A DNA stretch of 7,929 bases from assembly GCA_002451055.1 (NCBI GenBank), contig DKBD01000128.1, forward strand, positions 19,674 to 27,602, read 5' to 3'. Below, one piece after another: positions 5,965 through 7,929 of this stretch. This DNA is from Nitrospira sp. UBA6909 (lineage in GTDB: Bacteria; Nitrospirota; Nitrospiria; Nitrospirales; Nitrospiraceae). Every line of letters begins with the position of its first letter. Positions within the stretch are counted from its first letter, which is position 1. The notes below the pieces were generated by a model. That model worked only from the letters and a program-made list of their open reading frames with translations. It searched no databases and had not been told where the DNA came from. The position numbers were made by a program, and so were the translations under genes.

Positions 5965-6789
5965 ATGAAGCTGCCGTATCTTCCCAACCATGACGACTCC
6001 AGTTTTTTCGACTTTCTCGCGAAGCATCACCCCGGGTTGACGCTGAGTGGGGCGGGCGCCACCGGCCGACCGGCGGCGTTGGATCAGGCTCGCGCGGGTG
6101 GACCGATGGCCGTGCCTCATGCGACCACGGTGTTGGCCATCAAATACCGGGACGGGGTCGTCATTGCGGGCGACCGCCGTGCGACGGAAGGATTCCAGAT
6201 CGCCGATCGCCGCATCGAAAAGGTGTTCAAGATCGACCAATGGTCTGCCATGGCGATCGCGGGCGCCGCCGGGCCGTGCATCGAGATGGCCAAATTGTTT
6301 CAAACGGAGCTGGAACATTACGAGAAGTTGGAAGGCATGCCGCTCTCCTGCGAGGGAAAGGCGAACAAGCTCGGCCAGATGGTCAAAGCCAATCTGCCGA
6401 TGGTGTTTCATGGACTGGTGGTGATGCCGTTGTACGTGGGATATGACGTGAAGCGAGCCGAAGGGCGCATCTTCAAATACGACATTACCGGCGGGCGGTA
6501 TGAAGAATCCGACTATCACGCGATCGGCTCCGGCGGGAAGGATGCCCGCAACACCATGCGCGAGCATTTTCAAAAGAATCTGTCTGAGCCGGATGCGCTC
6601 AAGCTGGCGCTGACATCGCTGTACAACGCCGCGGATGACGATGTGGGGACGGGAGGGCCGGATCTCGTGCGAGGGATTTATCCCACGGCCAAGTTCGTCA
6701 CCGGCCAGGGCATTGCCGACGTGCCTGACGAGAAGATCCGTTCGGTCTATGATGCCATGATTGCCGCGCGCCGTTCGAGGGAGACGTAA
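5965..6789 (+). CDS. prcB: 20S proteasome beta subunit PrcB
   Basis: PrcB forms the inner, proteolytic rings of the 20S core. The 274-residue precursor has a 53-residue propeptide. The mature protein should start at Thr54 (TTVLAIKYRDGVVIAGDRRAT), because counting from it places the active-site partners exactly where the family has them: Asp17 in AGDRR and Lys33 in RIEKV. Further matches to mycobacterial PrcB are LEHYEKLEGMPL (117-128), VGYDVK, HAIGSGGKDA and ADDDVGTGGPDLVRGIYPTA (223-242). The residue before the cleavage point is Ala53, where mycobacterial PrcB has Gly. The start at 5965 has a good ribosome binding site. prcA begins two bases after the stop, so the two subunits are co-translated, fitting their equal stoichiometry. 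Confidence 0.97.
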   Translation: MKLPYLPNHDDSSFFDFLAKHHPGLTLSGAGATGRPAALDQARAGGPMAVPHATTVLAIKYRDGVVIAGDRRATEGFQIADRRIEKVFKIDQWSAMAIAGAAGPCIEMAKLFQTELEHYEKLEGMPLSCEGKANKLGQMVKANLPMVFHGLVVMPLYVGYDVKRAEGRIFKYDITGGRYEESDYHAIGSGGKDARNTMREHFQKNLSEPDALKLALTSLYNAADDDVGTGGPDLVRGIYPTAKFVTGQGIADVPDEKIRSVYDAMIAARRSRET

Positions 6790-6791
6790 CC

Positions 6792-7478
6792 ATGCCGATG
6801 CCCTATTACGTGTCCCCTGAACAGATGATGCAGGATAAGGCCGAGTATGCCAAGAAGGGCATCGCCAAGGGCCGGTCGATCATCGCGATGGAGTACGCCG
6901 ACGGCATCCTCTTGACGGCGGATAATCCGAGCGCCTCGCTGCACAAAGTTTCCGAGATCTACGACAGTATCGCCTTTGCCGGAGCCGGCAAGTACAGCGA
7001 GTTTGAAAATCTACGGAAAGCCGGCATCCGGCATGCCGATCTCAAGGGTTTCATGTACAGCCGTGAAGACGTGACCGGCCGTTCGCTGGCGAACGGGTAT
7101 TCTCAGAGCCTTGGGACGATTTTCAGCCAGGAGATCAAACCTCTCGAGGTGGAGATTTTGGTGGTGCAGGTCGGAGTCAACGGTCATCCCAACGAAATCT
7201 ACCGGATTTCATTCGACGGGAGCATCATCGATGAAAAGAATTTCGCGGTGATCGGAGGAAAAGCGGACGCCGTGCAGGCGGTCTTGAAAGAGAAAAGCTC
7301 AGGCCAAGCCCCTGCCTTGGAGTCTGCGTTGCGCCTCTGCATTTCGGCGCTTGAACAGACCGCGAATCTCATATTGCCTCCCGAAGGGCTGGAAGTCGCG
7401 GTGTTGGATCGCAACCGAGCCGGCCGGAAATTTCGCCGATTGCCGGTGGACGATATTCATCGGCTCCTCTCCGCCTAG
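6792..7478 (+). CDS. prcA: 20S proteasome alpha subunit PrcA
   Basis: PrcA forms the two outer heptameric rings that gate the core and receive the ARC/Mpa C-terminus. The 228 residues begin MPMPYYVSPEQMMQDKAEYA, the gate and H0 region, with no propeptide and no N-terminal threonine. Conserved blocks follow: KKGIAKGRSIIAMEYADGIL (21-40), NPSASLHKVSEIYDSIAFAGAGKYSEFENLRKAGI (45-79), REDVTGRSLANGYSQSLGTIF (91-111), YRISFDGSIID and LEVAVLDRNRAGRKFRRL. It is about 20 residues shorter than the mycobacterial protein, because the acidic C-terminal tail is missing. GGAG shortly before the ATG can serve for ribosome binding, and only two bases separate it from prcB. Confidence 0.97.
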   Translation: MPMPYYVSPEQMMQDKAEYAKKGIAKGRSIIAMEYADGILLTADNPSASLHKVSEIYDSIAFAGAGKYSEFENLRKAGIRHADLKGFMYSREDVTGRSLANGYSQSLGTIFSQEIKPLEVEILVVQVGVNGHPNEIYRISFDGSIIDEKNFAVIGGKADAVQAVLKEKSSGQAPALESALRLCISALEQTANLILPPEGLEVAVLDRNRAGRKFRRLPVDDIHRLLSA

Positions 7479-7673
7479 CCCGCACCGTTCGCCCAGTCCA
7501 GTTCCGCTTGTCCCGCCGGTCTCACTCGTTCCGCATGACTCGGTATCAGCGATTGGAGCAGCGCGTTTGTCACACATGCGGACGAGCGATGTGGCACCGT
7601 TCCGCGCCTTCTGTTGCAGATCGGGACATGGGCGTGTAATCTGAATTCATTATCCATGATTTGTCCAGGCCCC
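7479..7673. other. 195-base spacer between prcA and pafA
   Basis: No gene is supported here on either strand. A 66-codon reverse frame (7475-7675) has no Pup-like or other recognisable features. A weak promoter-like pair, TTGCAG (7614-7619) with TGTAAT (7635-7640), has only a 15-base spacer and is not called. No clear terminator hairpin with a T run was found after prcA. The gap is the longest within the proteasome block apart from the dop-prcB space, so pafA may be transcribed partly on its own. Confidence 0.5.
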
Positions 7674-7929
7674 ATGACACAACGAATTTATGGCCTTGAG
7701 AACGAGTACGGCCTGATCTTCTCGCCGAACGGCCGGATCTATCTTCCGATGGAGAAGGTTCTGGGGTATATCTTCGAGGGACTCATCCCGAACAGCTGGC
7801 CGTCGAATGCCTTTTTGGTGAATGACGCGCGATTCTATCAAGATACCGGCTGCCATCCGGAATACTCGACGCCGGAGTGCGACAGCATCCTCGATTTAGT
7901 GATCCACGACAAGGCAAACGAACGGCTGC
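7674..7929 (+). CDS. pafA: Pup-protein ligase PafA, N-terminal part (truncated by window edge)
   Basis: PafA uses ATP to join the C-terminal glutamate of Pup to substrate lysines. The 85 visible residues start MTQRIYGLENEYGLIFSPNG, where the glutamates of GLENEYG bind ATP-magnesium. They continue with LVNDARFYQDTGCHPEYSTPECD (48-70), whose Asp57 aligns with the catalytic aspartate of the family. Unlike Dop there is no long insertion between the first strand and this segment, which identifies it as the ligase rather than a second depupylase. An in-frame ATG at 7656 would add MICPGP; 7674 is preferred because it matches the N-terminus of actinobacterial PafA (MQRRIMGIE). No strong ribosome binding site is visible for either. 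The rest of the gene lies beyond the window. Confidence 0.95.
   Translation, partial: MTQRIYGLENEYGLIFSPNGRIYLPMEKVLGYIFEGLIPNSWPSNAFLVNDARFYQDTGCHPEYSTPECDSILDLVIHDKANERL

Noticed and set aside
5777..5968. 63-codon frame between dop and prcB, overlapping the prcB start as ATGA, at the place expected for Pup
   Set aside because: It is almost entirely repeat element, lacks the acidic, helical Pup composition and does not end in Gly-Glu or Gly-Gln (it ends MGDFL). The overlap with prcB looks incidental.
5419..6573. 384-codon reverse-strand open frame
   Set aside because: Antisense to dop and prcB, both unambiguous genes. Its His/Arg/Ala-rich translation is typical of shadow frames in GC-rich DNA.
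7614..7640. Promoter for pafA (TTGCAG with TGTAAT)
   Set aside because: The spacer is only 15 bases and the -35 is weak; not enough to call.
7475..7675. 66-codon reverse-strand frame between prcA and pafA, Pup-sized
   Set aside because: Composition rich in Arg, Ala and Pro, no Pup or UBact signature, ends in NGAG, and lies on the opposite strand to the operon.

Overview
The window reads as a bacterial chromosome segment, most probably from a Nitrospira-type member of the Nitrospirota. It is GC-rich and densely packed, and it carries the bacterial 20S proteasome and Pup-type conjugation genes, which outside Actinobacteria are known from only a few phyla including Nitrospirota. A short repeat beginning CAGGATGCTGAAAA between two of these genes also resembles repeats I recall from Nitrospira genomes. 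The lineage call is inference; no rRNA or other phylogenetic marker is present.

Layout. Bases 1-443 (minus strand) hold the N-terminal 147 codons of a helix-hairpin-helix protein resembling the start of PolX-type DNA polymerases, cut by the window edge. Divergently transcribed are three thiamine-thiazole genes: thiS (sulfur carrier, with an unexpected tail beyond its diglycine), thiG (thiazole synthase), and a ThiE/TenI-family gene. A cluster of CTCAGCACTT repeats able to form a hairpin lies between thiG and the ThiE/TenI gene. A well-formed sigma70-type promoter at 2400-2428 opens the second block: arc/mpa (proteasomal AAA+ ATPase), dop (depupylase/deamidase), a 167-base MITE-like repeat, prcB (proteasome beta), prcA (proteasome alpha), a 195-base spacer, and the first 85 codons of pafA (Pup ligase), cut by the right edge.

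How the genes work together. In the known pathway Dop prepares Pup (and later removes it), PafA ligates it to substrate lysines, the ARC/Mpa hexamer recognises Pup with its coiled coils, unfolds the substrate and threads it into the PrcA/PrcB barrel. Gene order matches the actinobacterial mpa-dop-pup-prcB-prcA-pafA cluster, except that no Pup/UBact-like gene can be found. The space between dop and prcB, its usual place in Actinobacteria, is filled almost entirely by the repeat element. The core system is established biology. The points worth checking are the missing modifier, the repeat in its place, the ThiS extension, the active-site changes in the ThiE/TenI protein, and an inverted repeat inside the proteasome promoter.
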